Notes under the pieces: model-generated
The model's input: only the letters and a program-made list of their open reading frames with translations
What the model was told of the DNA's origin: nothing
Databases searched by the model: none
Assembly (NCBI GenBank): GCA_015063305.1
Contig: SVUJ01000004.1
Span: 1 to 64,000, forward strand
Length of the DNA stretch: 64,000 nt
Direction of reading: 5' to 3'
From: Oscillospiraceae bacterium
Lineage (GTDB): Bacteria > Bacillota > Clostridia > Oscillospirales > CAG-272
Made by a program: the position numbers and the translations under genes
In this document: positions 26,408 to 34,682 of the stretch, in pieces
How positions within the stretch are numbered: position 1 is the first letter of the stretch
Layout: every line of letters begins with the position of its first letter

Positions 26408-27061
26408 ATGGTACTTGACCCTAAGCAAACAACCGTAGCGTATCGCTGTCCGCATTGCGGCGCGGGCGTTATGAGTGTGGTTGGACTTTTTAGCCTCACG
26501 GCAGATATGATAAAGCTCAAATGCACCTGCGGACAGAGCGAAATGAGCATCGTGTATTCAAAGGACGGCAAGGTAAGACTTAACGTGCCCTGCATTTTGT
26601 GTCCCAATCCGCACAGCTTTACGGTTAATTCCTCTGTCTTTTTTAACAACGACCTCTTTCTTTTGCCCTGTCCCTATTCGGATATAAATATCTGTATGAC
26701 GGGAGAGCAGAACAAGGTCAAGGCAGAGCTTGCGAGAACAGAGCTTGAGCTTCTCGATATGCTCCAGGAGAACGGACTTGATAACTTCGATATATTCCAC
26801 GGTGAGCAGACGCTTACCGACCCTCAGATACTTGATATAATCCTATTTGTGATAAACGACCTTGATGCTGAGGGCAAGATATATTGCAAGTGCAAGACCG
26901 ACCCGTCGGCGGAGGGGGCAGAGGGGAACTATGAAGTCGAGATGACCCCCGAGGGAATAAAGGTGAGCTGCAAGAATTGCGGCGCGCAAAAGACCATACC
27001 CTCAAATTCACTCATAAACGCACACGAATTTCTGAATTGTGACAGCTTGACGCTTGAATAA
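26408..27061 (+). CDS. Multi-zinc-ribbon hypothetical protein
   Basis: A 217-residue cytoplasmic protein with several metal-binding cysteine pairs: CPHCGAG and CTCG near the N-terminus, CILCPNPH, and C-terminal KCKT plus CKNCGAQK. Between them lie a helical acidic segment (KAELARTELELLDMLQENG) and an ILDIILFVINDLDAEG stretch. The arrangement suggests repeated zinc ribbons with a structural or nucleic-acid/protein-binding role. I recognise it only as a conserved clostridial hypothetical. It is followed by a strong terminator shared with convergent ddl. Confidence 0.68.
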   Translation: MVLDPKQTTVAYRCPHCGAGVMSVVGLFSLTADMIKLKCTCGQSEMSIVYSKDGKVRLNVPCILCPNPHSFTVNSSVFFNNDLFLLPCPYSDINICMTGEQNKVKAELARTELELLDMLQENGLDNFDIFHGEQTLTDPQILDIILFVINDLDAEGKIYCKCKTDPSAEGAEGNYEVEMTPEGIKVSCKNCGAQKTIPSNSLINAHEFLNCDSLTLE

Positions 27062-27065
27062 AAAT

Positions 27066-27098
27066 AACCGACCGTCCGAATTTCGGACGGTCGGTTTT
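27066..27098. terminator. Strong bidirectional terminator between zinc-ribbon gene and ddl
   Basis: A 14-bp perfect stem (27066-27079 with 27083-27096), an att loop, and TTTT on the plus strand with an A-rich 5' side, so T on the minus strand. Confidence 0.9.
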
Positions 27099-27107
27099 GC
27101 TTTTTAT

Positions 27108-28142
27108 TTATTTTTTATTTCGCGCTGTCATAGCTATGCGCTCACACAGCTCGTCATAGGATATACCAACGGCTGCGGCTTCCTGTGGGAAGAGGCTGGT
27201 GGGGGTCATACCCGGAAGGGTGTTGGCTTCAAGACACCAGAATACACCGTCGCTGTCCATAATGAAATCAAATCTCGAATATCCCGAAAGGCGCAGAGCA
27301 GAGAAGGCAAGGCGAGTTGCCTGTGATATATCCTCAAGCTCCTTCTCGGTCAGCGGAGCGGGGCATATCTCGGTGGTCGCGTCCTTCTGGTATTTGTTCT
27401 TATAGTCGTAAAATCCCTGCTTCGGGATTATCTCAACGGGCGGAAGCACCTGACCCTCAAGTATTCCGCAGGTGAACTCTCTTCCCGATATTTTTTTCTC
27501 AACTATGAGGTTGGCTTCGTATATTCCCGCTTCTGCAAATGCAGCCTCAAGCTGCTCTTTTGTGTCAACTATGGAAACGCCGACGCTCGAGCCGCCCGCC
27601 GCGGGCTTTACCACGCAGGGAAGTCCTATTTCGGAAATTATTTTGTCGACCTCGCAGCTCTTCGCGTCGCAGTATATCCACGGGGGAGTGGTAACTCCCG
27701 CGCCTATAAGCATCTTTTTGGATAGGTCTTTGTCCATAGCAAGCAGACTTCCCGCATATCCCGAGCCTGTATAAGTGATGCCAAAGCTATCAAGTGTCGC
27801 CTGAAGCTGTCCGTTCTCTCCCATAGCTCCGTGGAGAGCTATGAAGACCGCATCAGCCAGCGCGCAAAGCTGGAGCACGTTCTTTCCGATAAGCGCATCT
27901 CCGCCGCCGTTTTTGCGCTTCAGCTCTTCAAGGTCGGGGACTTCTTCGGATACAAAGAGCGCTTCCTGTTGCTCTGAGGTGAACATACTCAAGGGGTCGG
28001 TGCTCATGACCGTGCCCTCGTAAACGTCGAGCATCAGTACCTTATGTCCGCGTCGTCTGAGCGCGGCTGATATCAGGCTTCCCGAGGAAAGCGAAACGTT
28101 ACGCTCGGGGGAAAGTCCCCCTGCAAGTACTAAAATATTCAA
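27108..28142 (-). CDS. ddl: D-alanine--D-alanine ligase
   Basis: A 344-residue ATP-grasp enzyme making D-Ala-D-Ala for peptidoglycan. Features: LAGGLSPERNVSLSSG, FIALHGAMGENGQLQATLD, YTGSGYAGSLLAMDKDLSKK, PCVVKPAAGGSSVGVS, the ATP-grasp REFTCGIL strand, CLEANTLPGMTPTSLFPQ. A TTG start is used, with GGAG eight bases upstream and the family N-terminus intact. It lies downstream of prmC on the same strand (60-bp gap), a probable two-gene unit. Confidence 0.93.
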   Translation of the reverse strand: MNILVLAGGLSPERNVSLSSGSLISAALRRRGHKVLMLDVYEGTVMSTDPLSMFTSEQQEALFVSEEVPDLEELKRKNGGGDALIGKNVLQLCALADAVFIALHGAMGENGQLQATLDSFGITYTGSGYAGSLLAMDKDLSKKMLIGAGVTTPPWIYCDAKSCEVDKIISEIGLPCVVKPAAGGSSVGVSIVDTKEQLEAAFAEAGIYEANLIVEKKISGREFTCGILEGQVLPPVEIIPKQGFYDYKNKYQKDATTEICPAPLTEKELEDISQATRLAFSALRLSGYSRFDFIMDSDGVFWCLEANTLPGMTPTSLFPQEAAAVGISYDELCERIAMTARNKK

Positions 28143-28202
28143 CTCTATATCTCCAATCGTGGGTGTTTCGGTAAATTATATGCGCCCATAGGGCGAAGTG
28201 TG

Positions 28203-29024
28203 TTATTTCGCGCTAAGATATGCAACTCTGTCGTTTCCGCCGTAATCCTTGAATATCTCGCAGGAGTATCCGTTCGCGTTTGCTATCTCGGACACACTCT
28301 CGGCTTGGTCAAAGCCTATCTCAAAGAGCATAGTACCGCCGTGGTTGAGGTATTTGCCGTAGGAGGATATTATCTGACGGTAAAAATCAAGTCCGTCAGC
28401 TCCGCCGTCAAGCGCGGCTCTGGGCTCAAAGGAGAGCTCCTCGTCAAGAAGCTCGAGCGCTTCGGTGGTGATATAGGGCGGATTTGATATGATGCAGTCA
28501 AACGTGCCCAGCTCTTCCATAAATGAGGGCTCAAAAACGTCGGCTCTCATAAGTCCAAGGCGTTCTCCCACGCCGTTTTGCTCGGCGTTCTCACCCGCTA
28601 TCTCAACGGTCTCGGGGAATATATCAACTGCCACCGCGCGGCAATCGGGACGCATCGCAAGTGTAGATATAGCCACACATCCGCTTCCTGTACAGAGGTC
28701 GATAAATCTCGCTTTTTCGGGCAGAAGCTTTGCGGCTGTCTCGACAAGCACCTCGGTATCCTGTCTTGGTATGAGTGTGTTTTCGGTTATTCTATAACTC
28801 TCGTGACAGAATTCCCATATACCAAGAATATATTGCAGGGGATAGTGAGAGCATCTTTTTATTACTGCCGCATCAAGCTCGTCAGAGATAAAATCCTCGT
28901 TCGATCTCTTGAAAAGCTCGACCTTGTCTATATTACAAAAACGGCATATCAGCATTGCCGCCTCGGTTCTGTTGTTTTCAATTCCCGCCTCAAAGAGCAG
29001 ATTGCAAAGCTCGTTATAAGTCAT
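28203..29024 (-). CDS. prmC: Release-factor glutamine methyltransferase PrmC
   Basis: A 273-residue SAM-dependent enzyme that methylates the Gln of the GGQ motif in RF1/RF2. The N-terminal helical domain includes YILGIWEFCHESYRI. The catalytic domain has IPRQDTEVLVETA, FIDLCTGSGCVAIS (SAM loop) and the active-site ISNPPYITTEAL, followed by FEPRAALDGGADGLDFYRQI. Length is typical. It is probably co-transcribed with ddl. The RF1 gene prfA is not adjacent here. Confidence 0.93.
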   Translation of the reverse strand: MTYNELCNLLFEAGIENNRTEAAMLICRFCNIDKVELFKRSNEDFISDELDAAVIKRCSHYPLQYILGIWEFCHESYRITENTLIPRQDTEVLVETAAKLLPEKARFIDLCTGSGCVAISTLAMRPDCRAVAVDIFPETVEIAGENAEQNGVGERLGLMRADVFEPSFMEELGTFDCIISNPPYITTEALELLDEELSFEPRAALDGGADGLDFYRQIISSYGKYLNHGGTMLFEIGFDQAESVSEIANANGYSCEIFKDYGGNDRVAYLSAK

Positions 29025-29135
29025 AAAGCCCTCTCAAAAAATTTATACCACCATTATAACAGATTTGCTCCCCAAAATAAAGGGTTTATAAAATATTTAT
29101 CAGAAAAATTTATTGTAAAAAAATTATTTTCCTTA

Positions 29136-29163
29136 TTGCATTTTCAAAAAAATATGGTATACT
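29136..29163 (+). promoter_or_regulatory. SigA-type promoter of the acidic Cys-rich membrane protein gene
   Basis: TTGCAT (29136-29141), a 16-bp spacer and TATACT (29158-29163). A TATAAT overlaps immediately downstream (29163-29168). Confidence 0.6.
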
Positions 29164-29202
29164 ATAATCAGTAAGTAAAATTTTATTTGGGAGGATATAT
29201 AA

Positions 29203-29436
29203 ATGAAACTTTTTAACTTCAAGAAAAAGACTAACTACGGTAAGATAATCGCTATCACAGCTGCTGCTGTTGTTGGCGTATGCGCTGTTGCATTCGTTGT
29301 TTACAAGCTTATCAAGAAGTACACCGAGGATCTCGTTTACGAGTGTGACGATCTTCTCGATGAGTGCGAGGATTGCGATCTCGTATTGGATGAGGAAGAG
29401 GCAGAGGAGTGCTGCTGCGCAGCTGACGCTGAGTAA
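29203..29436 (+). CDS. Small membrane protein with acidic, cysteine-rich tail
   Basis: A 77-residue protein of unrecognised family. A basic N-terminus (MKLFNFKKKTNYGK) precedes one transmembrane helix (IIAITAAAVVGVCAVAFVVY), a KKYTED linker and a strongly acidic tail with six or seven cysteines (YECDDLLDECEDCDLVLDEE, ending AEECCCAADAE). The positive-inside rule leaves the tail outside, or inside if the helix is a hairpin anchor. The tail could bind metal ions or form disulfides; this is inference. It has a good promoter, a GGGAGG ribosome-binding site and codon use like highly expressed genes, so it is probably a real and abundant protein. Confidence 0.75.
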   Translation: MKLFNFKKKTNYGKIIAITAAAVVGVCAVAFVVYKLIKKYTEDLVYECDDLLDECEDCDLVLDEEEAEECCCAADAE

Positions 29437-29458
29437 TCTTATTTGACATCTAAGAGAT

Positions 29459-29488
29459 AACAGGGGTGCCGTCTGCGGTACCCCTGTT
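29459..29488 (+). terminator. Hairpin after the Cys-rich protein gene
   Basis: aacaggggt pairs with acccctgtt, with an inner gcc/ggt region and gtctgc loop. The T-rich sequence after it is weak. Confidence 0.6.
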
Positions 29489-29527
29489 GCCTTTAAATTG
29501 AATTCTATTTAAGTGTTTGGAGTCTGT

Positions 29528-30922
29528 ATGAAGATTTTTGATACTATAGCCGCGATAAGCACACCTCAGGGCAAGGGCGGCGTGGCAATGATAAGGATAT
29601 CGGGCAGCGATGCCCTCTCTGTGGCGGAGGCGGTGTTTGAGCCTGTATCTGGCAAGAGCCTCTCTGAGATCGGCGTGGGCAGAATGGTCTACGGAAGGAT
29701 ATTCGAGCGCCTGCCGAACGGAGATAAGAGCTGTATCGATGACGGTATGGCGGTATATTTCAAAGCGCCCCACTCCTTTACTACCGAGGATACGGTTGAG
29801 ATAAGCTGTCACGGCGGAAGCTTTGTGAGCAGGTGCGTACTGTCTGCTGTGCTGTCGGCGGGCGCGAGACACGCGAGCGCGGGAGAATTTACCCGAAGAG
29901 CCTTTCTTGGCGGAAGGATAGACCTGAGCGAGGCAGAGGCTATCGGAAAGCTGCTTGAGGCGAAGAATATAAATCAGCTTCACCTTGCGAGGGGCGGAAT
30001 GAGCGGTATCCTTACCGATAAGACGGCGGCTATATACAACGCTCTGCGGGAGATGCTCGGAAGCATATACGCGAAGATAGATTTTCCCGACGAGGATCTC
30101 GCTCAAATGTCCGCAGACGAGATGCGCGAAAGGCTTGAGGATATTCTGTGCTCACTTGAAAAGCTTGCGGCTACGTACCGTACGGGGCGAGCTGTCAACG
30201 AGGGAATAAAGACAGTTATATGCGGCAGAACGAACGCGGGAAAGAGCTCGGTCTATAACCGTTTGACCGGAGATGACTCGGCGATAGTTACAGATATAGA
30301 GGGAACTACCCGCGATATACTTAAGGAAACTGTAACGCTCGGAAAGACCACTCTGAGGATATATGACACCGCGGGTCTTCGCGCGACAGCTGACACGGTC
30401 GAAAATATTGGAATAGAGCGCGCCCTCTCGGAGATATCCACGGCAGAGCTCGTTCTGGCTGTTTTTGATACATCGAGAGAGCTTTCGCAGGACGATATTG
30501 AGCTTGTAGAGAGGCTGAAGGCGCTTGAGTGTCCCACGATAGCGCTCTTGAACAAGTCTGATATAGGCTCGGCGATGGATACCAAGGTTTTATTTGAAAG
30601 CTTTGAGCACATCGTAAACGTGAGCGCAAAGGACGGAAGCGGCTTTCACGAGCTTGGGGCGCTTGTGGAGAGTATGTTTATCGATATCGATATCGACCTC
30701 TCAAACGACGCCGTGGTGGCAGATGCAAGGCAATATTCCTCTATAATCAGGGCATCGGAGTGTATAAGAAGCGCGCTCGGCGGTATGCTTGACGGTATGG
30801 CGCTTGATCTTTGTTGTATCGACATAGAGGGCGCTATGCAGTCCTTGGGCGAGCTTGAGGGCAGAGAAGTGGGAGAGGAGATAGTCTCCGAAATATTCTC
30901 GAAATTCTGTGTTGGAAAATAA
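29528..30922 (+). CDS. mnmE: tRNA-modification GTPase MnmE (TrmE)
   Basis: A 464-residue GTPase that, with MnmG, modifies wobble uridine (cmnm5U) in tRNAs. The N-terminal formyl-THF-binding domain starts FDTIAAISTPQGKGGVAMIRISG with FTTEDTVEISCHGG. The G domain has VICGRTNAGKSSVYNRL, DIEGTTRDILKE, DTAGLRAT and NKSD. The C-terminus FSKFCVGK is the family C-[IVL]-G-K motif with the catalytic cysteine. The ATG with GGAG five bases upstream was chosen; an in-frame GTG lies 15 bases earlier. mnmG is not adjacent. It is followed directly by the hairpin-promoter of the first RAYT gene, which may also serve as its terminator. Confidence 0.95.
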   Translation: MKIFDTIAAISTPQGKGGVAMIRISGSDALSVAEAVFEPVSGKSLSEIGVGRMVYGRIFERLPNGDKSCIDDGMAVYFKAPHSFTTEDTVEISCHGGSFVSRCVLSAVLSAGARHASAGEFTRRAFLGGRIDLSEAEAIGKLLEAKNINQLHLARGGMSGILTDKTAAIYNALREMLGSIYAKIDFPDEDLAQMSADEMRERLEDILCSLEKLAATYRTGRAVNEGIKTVICGRTNAGKSSVYNRLTGDDSAIVTDIEGTTRDILKETVTLGKTTLRIYDTAGLRATADTVENIGIERALSEISTAELVLAVFDTSRELSQDDIELVERLKALECPTIALLNKSDIGSAMDTKVLFESFEHIVNVSAKDGSGFHELGALVESMFIDIDIDLSNDAVVADARQYSSIIRASECIRSALGGMLDGMALDLCCIDIEGAMQSLGELEGREVGEEIVSEIFSKFCVGK

Positions 30923-30961
30923 AGAGCAGATTATCTATTTTAAGAGTGAAATTTATAAATT

Positions 30962-31001
30962 TCGGCAGAGGGTTGTACCTCTGCCGATTTTGTGATATAA
31001 T
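30962..31001 (+). promoter_or_regulatory. Hairpin-promoter of RAYT 1 (-35 box in the hairpin loop)
   Basis: A 10-bp perfect stem (tcggcagagg with cctctgccga, 30962-30987) has loop gttgta. The -35 TTGTAC (30973-30978) sits across this loop, 17 bp before TATAAT (30996-31001). The hairpin plus attttg may also terminate mnmE transcripts. The same arrangement with a different stem sequence precedes RAYT 2 at 51488-51528. Confidence 0.75.
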
Positions 31002-31017
31002 ATTGTGGGTGATGAAA

Positions 31018-31545
31018 ATGGATAAAACAAAAGGGTTGCCGGATAGAAAACATTTGCGGTTGCAGAATTTTGATTATGATACGCCGGGCGCATATTTTAT
31101 TACAATATGCACACATAACAGAAAATGTACGTTATCACATATCGTAGGGGCGATTCACGAATCGTCCGAAATTAAATTGACGGAATATGGGATGATTGTT
31201 GATGAAATCATAAATGATATTTCTAAGCGGTTTAAGATAGAGGTGGATAGATATGTTATAATGCCCAACCATATTCACCTTATTATCGTAATTACAGATA
31301 ACGAAGAACTACGGACGATTCGTGAATCGCCCCTACGAGGTCGTTCTATAATCTCAAAAATGATAGGATACGTTAAAATGAATGCATCTAAAGAAATTCA
31401 TAGAAAATTTGGCAATACTATTGTTTGGCAACGAGGATTTCACGATCACATCATACGCGATAAAGACGATTATGAAAAAATTTCCAAATATATTTATGAG
31501 AATCCAACCAAATGGCAATACGATTGTTTTTATACAGAAGAATAA
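31018..31545 (+). CDS. RAYT-type (REP-associated, Y1 HUH) transposase, copy 1
   Basis: A 175-residue IS200-like HUH endonuclease. N-terminal strands (LPDRKHLRLQNFDYDTPGAY, FITICTHNRK) lead to the metal-binding HUH motif in VIMPNHIHLII (H85/H87). The C-terminal part has IVWQRGFHDHIIRDKDDY and YIYENPTKWQYD. RAYTs recognise and cut GTAG-tagged REP hairpins and are usually domesticated single genes without transposon ends. The gene holds two exact inverted 25-nt palindromes in frame (31144-31168 and 31312-31336) encoding VGAIHESS and RTIRESPL, one each side of the HUH codons. The ATG (MDKTKG) follows gggtgatgaaa, as in copy 2. The Tyr nucleophile is uncertain (Y118 is a candidate). Confidence 0.88.
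   Translation: MDKTKGLPDRKHLRLQNFDYDTPGAYFITICTHNRKCTLSHIVGAIHESSEIKLTEYGMIVDEIINDISKRFKIEVDRYVIMPNHIHLIIVITDNEELRTIRESPLRGRSIISKMIGYVKMNASKEIHRKFGNTIVWQRGFHDHIIRDKDDYEKISKYIYENPTKWQYDCFYTEE
31144..31336. repeat. Inverted GTAG palindromes inside RAYT 1
   Basis: Arm 1 (31144-31168) begins gtaggggcgattc and arm 2 (31312-31336) is its exact 25-nt reverse complement ending cgcccctac. Each arm is itself an imperfect palindrome (cgattc-ac-gaatcg) headed by GTAG. Outer span is 193 bp. Both arms are translated in frame. Confidence 0.95.
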
Positions 31546-31584
31546 GGTGTATATAATTTAATAAATAAAATACAAAAAAACAAG

Positions 31585-31614
31585 GCGCAGAGCTTGAAAA
31601 GTTCTGCGCTTTTT
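31585..31614. terminator. Bidirectional terminator between RAYT 1 and proA
   Basis: gcgcagagct (31585-31594) pairs with agttctgcgc (31600-31609), one G-T pair, with T-runs on both sides (ttttt on plus, ttgttttttt on minus). It serves convergent proA. Confidence 0.85.
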
Positions 31615-31617
31615 GCT

Positions 31618-32868
31618 TTATCTGATATTTCCGTTGCCTTTTATAAGGTATTTCTCGGTTGTGAGCGCGGGAAGACCCATAGGTCCTCTTACGTGGAGCT
31701 TTTGCGTTGATATTCCTATCTCCGCGCCAAAGCCAAACTCTCCGCCGTCGGTAAATCTCGTTGAGGCGTTTACGTATACCACCGCAGAGTTTACCTCGTC
31801 AAGGAATTTCTGTGCCGACTCCTCGGAGCTTGTTACTATCGCCTCACTGTGCGCGGTGCTGTGCTTATTGATATGGTCTATCGCCTCGGAGATGGTGTTC
31901 ACCACCTTTATTGCAAGGATATAGTCGTTATATTCGGTGTCAAAATCCTCGTCGGTGGCTTCCGCGGCGTTGGGTATGAGCACCTTGGTCTTCGCGCAGC
32001 CTCGTATCTCAAGGTTGAATTCCTCTGCTGCCTTTGCGAAGTCGGGCAGGAATTTCGGGGCTATGCTCGCGTGTACAAGCATAGTTTCTATAGCGTTGCA
32101 GACCGAGGGGCGGGAGCATTTTGCGTTTATGGCTATATCTATTGCCATTGCGATATCGGCGCTGTCGTCAACGTAAAGGTGACAGTTTCCCGCACCCGTT
32201 TCGATAACCGGAACCTTGGCGTTTTCGGTGACGTTTTTGATAAGTCCCTTTCCGCCGCGGGGGATCAGCACGTCAACGTATCCCCTCATATTCATAAGTA
32301 TATTCGCGCTCTCTCGCTCGGTGGACTGTATAAGCTCTACCGAATGGGGGTCAAAGCCCGAAGCCTCGAGCGCTCTTTTCATTGTCTTAACGAGAACGCT
32401 ATTTGTGTTTATAGCCTCTTTTCCGCCTCTGAGCACCACGGCGTTTCCTGTTTTAAGACAGAGCGCCGCCGAATCGACAGTTACGTTGGGGCGAGCCTCG
32501 TATATTATGGCGATAACACCGAGGGGAACGCGAACGCGCGAGATCTGTATGCCCGAGGGGCGCGACCAGCTCTCGCCCTTGCCAACGGGGTCTTCGAGCA
32601 AGGTAAGCTCCTGCAGGGAACTGCATATACCCTTTATTCTCGCTTCGGTGAGGGTCAGTCTGTCAAGCATAGTCGCGGGAACGCCGTTTTCCTCTGCCGC
32701 GGCGAGATCGCGCTCGTTTGCCTCTATTATCTCTACCTGGTCCTCCTGCAAAAACTCGGCTATTTTAAGCAGGAGCGCGTTTTTGCTTTCTGTACTCGCA
32801 AGTGCGAGCGCCGCTGAGGCTGATCTTGCACTTTCGCAGAGTATCTGTATATCCTCTTGTAATGACAT
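31618..32868 (-). CDS. proA: Gamma-glutamyl phosphate reductase (glutamate-5-semialdehyde dehydrogenase)
   Basis: A 416-residue NADPH-dependent enzyme of proline biosynthesis that reduces gamma-glutamyl phosphate to glutamate-5-semialdehyde. Features: VPLGVIAIIYEARPNVTVD, CLKTGNAVVLRGGKEA, VDVLIPRGGKGLI, the catalytic cysteine region INAKCSRPSVCNAIET, and FTDGGEFGFGAEIGISTQKL. Length is canonical. proB is not in the window. It lies upstream of RAYT 1, convergent, and 30 bp downstream of the flavin reductase gene on the same strand. Confidence 0.96.
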   Translation of the reverse strand: MSLQEDIQILCESARSASAALALASTESKNALLLKIAEFLQEDQVEIIEANERDLAAAEENGVPATMLDRLTLTEARIKGICSSLQELTLLEDPVGKGESWSRPSGIQISRVRVPLGVIAIIYEARPNVTVDSAALCLKTGNAVVLRGGKEAINTNSVLVKTMKRALEASGFDPHSVELIQSTERESANILMNMRGYVDVLIPRGGKGLIKNVTENAKVPVIETGAGNCHLYVDDSADIAMAIDIAINAKCSRPSVCNAIETMLVHASIAPKFLPDFAKAAEEFNLEIRGCAKTKVLIPNAAEATDEDFDTEYNDYILAIKVVNTISEAIDHINKHSTAHSEAIVTSSEESAQKFLDEVNSAVVYVNASTRFTDGGEFGFGAEIGISTQKLHVRGPMGLPALTTEKYLIKGNGNIR

Positions 32869-32898
32869 AATTTTTTCCTTCCTGATATTGTTTTATAA

Positions 32899-33405
32899 TT
32901 AATCTATTCGTTTGAGAACCTTTTCTATCTCGCAGATATAAAATCTGTGGAAATCGCCGCCGCTGTAATTGGAGAGCGGATCTTCTGCGGTGAATTTATC
33001 CTTGGCGATATCGTCGGCGTAGAGCTTACGGCATATAAACACCAGCTTTGCTTCGCAGATGACCGGCGCGCCGTCTATCATTGCGGTCGTCAGCGAGGTG
33101 TCCGAGAGCTTATCGCAATCGCGTCCGCTCTTTGTGCCGCAGTATTTTAGGGCGTCGCGGTATTTTTCATCGAAGAACGAAAGCGAGAGCTTTTCGGATC
33201 TTTCGGTAAATTCGTAGGTGTATCTTGAGGGGCGGATATATACCGTACACACGTTCTTGCCCCAAAGCACTCCCATACTGCCCCAGCTTGCGGTCATAGT
33301 ATTTACTTTTTCTCCGTCCGAGGCGGTTATCAACATCCAGTCTTTTCCTATAAGCTTCATAGAGTTTTCAACTTCATACGGAGTTATTTCTTTGAAACTG
33401 CTCAT
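32899..33405 (-). CDS. Flavin reductase-like (FMN-binding split-barrel) protein
   Basis: A 168-residue flavoprotein of the flavin reductase-like split-barrel family. It contains NSMKLIGKDWMLITASDGEKVNTMTASWGS and TVYIRPSRYTYEFTER, which supply the FMN-binding loops, and a KLSLSFFDEKYRDALKYCGTKSGRD segment typical of anaerobe members. It probably reduces flavins or another small electron acceptor with NAD(P)H; the in vivo partner is unknown. The ATG (MSSFKE) was chosen because TTGGAGG lies just upstream. It is upstream of proA on the same strand, probably co-transcribed without an obvious pathway link. Confidence 0.82.
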   Translation of the reverse strand: MSSFKEITPYEVENSMKLIGKDWMLITASDGEKVNTMTASWGSMGVLWGKNVCTVYIRPSRYTYEFTERSEKLSLSFFDEKYRDALKYCGTKSGRDCDKLSDTSLTTAMIDGAPVICEAKLVFICRKLYADDIAKDKFTAEDPLSNYSGGDFHRFYICEIEKVLKRID

Positions 33406-33514
33406 AAAGACCTCCAAAAATATTATTCATATATTATTATATTATACCAAATATATATCAATTCGTCAACAAAAAATTGTTATATATAAAAATGAATAAA
33501 TTTATTGCAATCTA

Positions 33515-33543
33515 TCGACTTTTTTACGCAATTGGTGTATAAT
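33515..33543 (+). promoter_or_regulatory. SigA-type promoter of the DAHP synthase gene
   Basis: TCGACT (33515-33520), a 17-bp spacer and TATAAT (33538-33543), 33 bp before the ATG. Confidence 0.6.
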
Positions 33544-33575
33544 TATCGGGTATAAACTTACACTGGAGATAAAAA

Positions 33576-34610
33576 ATGCAAAATAATCTTGATTTTATAA
33601 GAAAGCTGCCCATACCGAGGGATCTTAAAGAACAGTATCCGCTCAAGCCCGAATATGTCGAAAAGAAGATAAAAAGAGATGCTGAGATAGCCGACGTATT
33701 CACAGGGAAGGACAACAGACTCATACTCATAATAGGACCGTGTTCTGCCGACAGAGAGGACGCGGTGCTTGACTATATCTCGAGAATAGCCGAGCTTCAG
33801 GAAAAGGTGAAGGACAAGATACTTATTATACCTCGTATATATACCAACAAGCCCAGGACCACGGGCGACGGATATAAGGGAATGGTTCACCAGCCCAACC
33901 CCGACGGACGCGAGGATATGCTCGAGGGTATCATATCTATCAGAAGGCTGCACACGAGAGCAATAGAAGAAACAGGTCTTTTCTGCGCCGATGAGATGCT
34001 CTATCCCGAAAACTACAGATATCTTTCCGACCTTCTCGCTTACGTTGCCGTGGGCGCGAGGTCTGTTGAAAATCAGCAGCACAGACTTATATCAAGCGGT
34101 ATCGACGTTCCCGTGGGAATGAAGAATCCGACCTCGGGAGATATTTCGGTAATGCTTAACTCTATTACCGCCGCACAGCACTCGCACACCTTCCTTTATA
34201 GAGGTTGGGAGTGTGTGTCTAAGGGAAATCCCTTGGCTCACGCTATACTCAGAGGATATCTGAACAAGCACGGAGAGTCGCATCCCAATTATCACTTTGA
34301 GGATCTGATACACCTGTATGACGAATACAAGAAGCGCGAGCTTTCCAATATGTCGCTTATAGTGGATACCAACCACGCTAACTCGGGAAAGAAGTATCTC
34401 GAGCAGGAGCGTATATGCAAGGAAGTGCTTCACGCCTGCCGCCACTCGGAGAAGATAAAGAGCTACGTAAAGGGCTTTATGATAGAGAGCTATATCGAGG
34501 ACGGAGCGCAGAAGATAGGAGAGGGTGTATATGGAAAGTCTATAACCGACCCATGTCTTGGCTGGGCAAAAACAGAGAGGCTGGTATACGATCTCGCCGA
34601 CCTGATATGA
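33576..34610 (+). CDS. 3-deoxy-7-phosphoheptulonate (DAHP) synthase, class I alpha
   Basis: A 344-residue first enzyme of the shikimate pathway, condensing phosphoenolpyruvate and erythrose-4-phosphate. It is of the AroF/G/H type: LIIGPCSADREDAV, IPRIYTNKPRTTGDGYKGM, RSVENQQHRLISSGIDVPVGMKNPT-type active-site region, FLYRGWECV, VDTNHANSGK and FMIESYIEDGAQ. The metal ligands (Cys in GPCS, His in NHANS, Glu in IESY) are present. Paralogue type (Phe-, Tyr- or Trp-sensitive) cannot be told. Shikimate kinase aroK is encoded 15 kb downstream, and no other aro genes are adjacent. GGAG precedes the ATG. Confidence 0.93.
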   Translation: MQNNLDFIRKLPIPRDLKEQYPLKPEYVEKKIKRDAEIADVFTGKDNRLILIIGPCSADREDAVLDYISRIAELQEKVKDKILIIPRIYTNKPRTTGDGYKGMVHQPNPDGREDMLEGIISIRRLHTRAIEETGLFCADEMLYPENYRYLSDLLAYVAVGARSVENQQHRLISSGIDVPVGMKNPTSGDISVMLNSITAAQHSHTFLYRGWECVSKGNPLAHAILRGYLNKHGESHPNYHFEDLIHLYDEYKKRELSNMSLIVDTNHANSGKKYLEQERICKEVLHACRHSEKIKSYVKGFMIESYIEDGAQKIGEGVYGKSITDPCLGWAKTERLVYDLADLI

Positions 34611-34682
34611 CCTTTTTTGTCGATATTTTTGGCATTTGGAAAATCATTTTTGATATAAAAATAAAAAAGTTGGAAAAAACTA

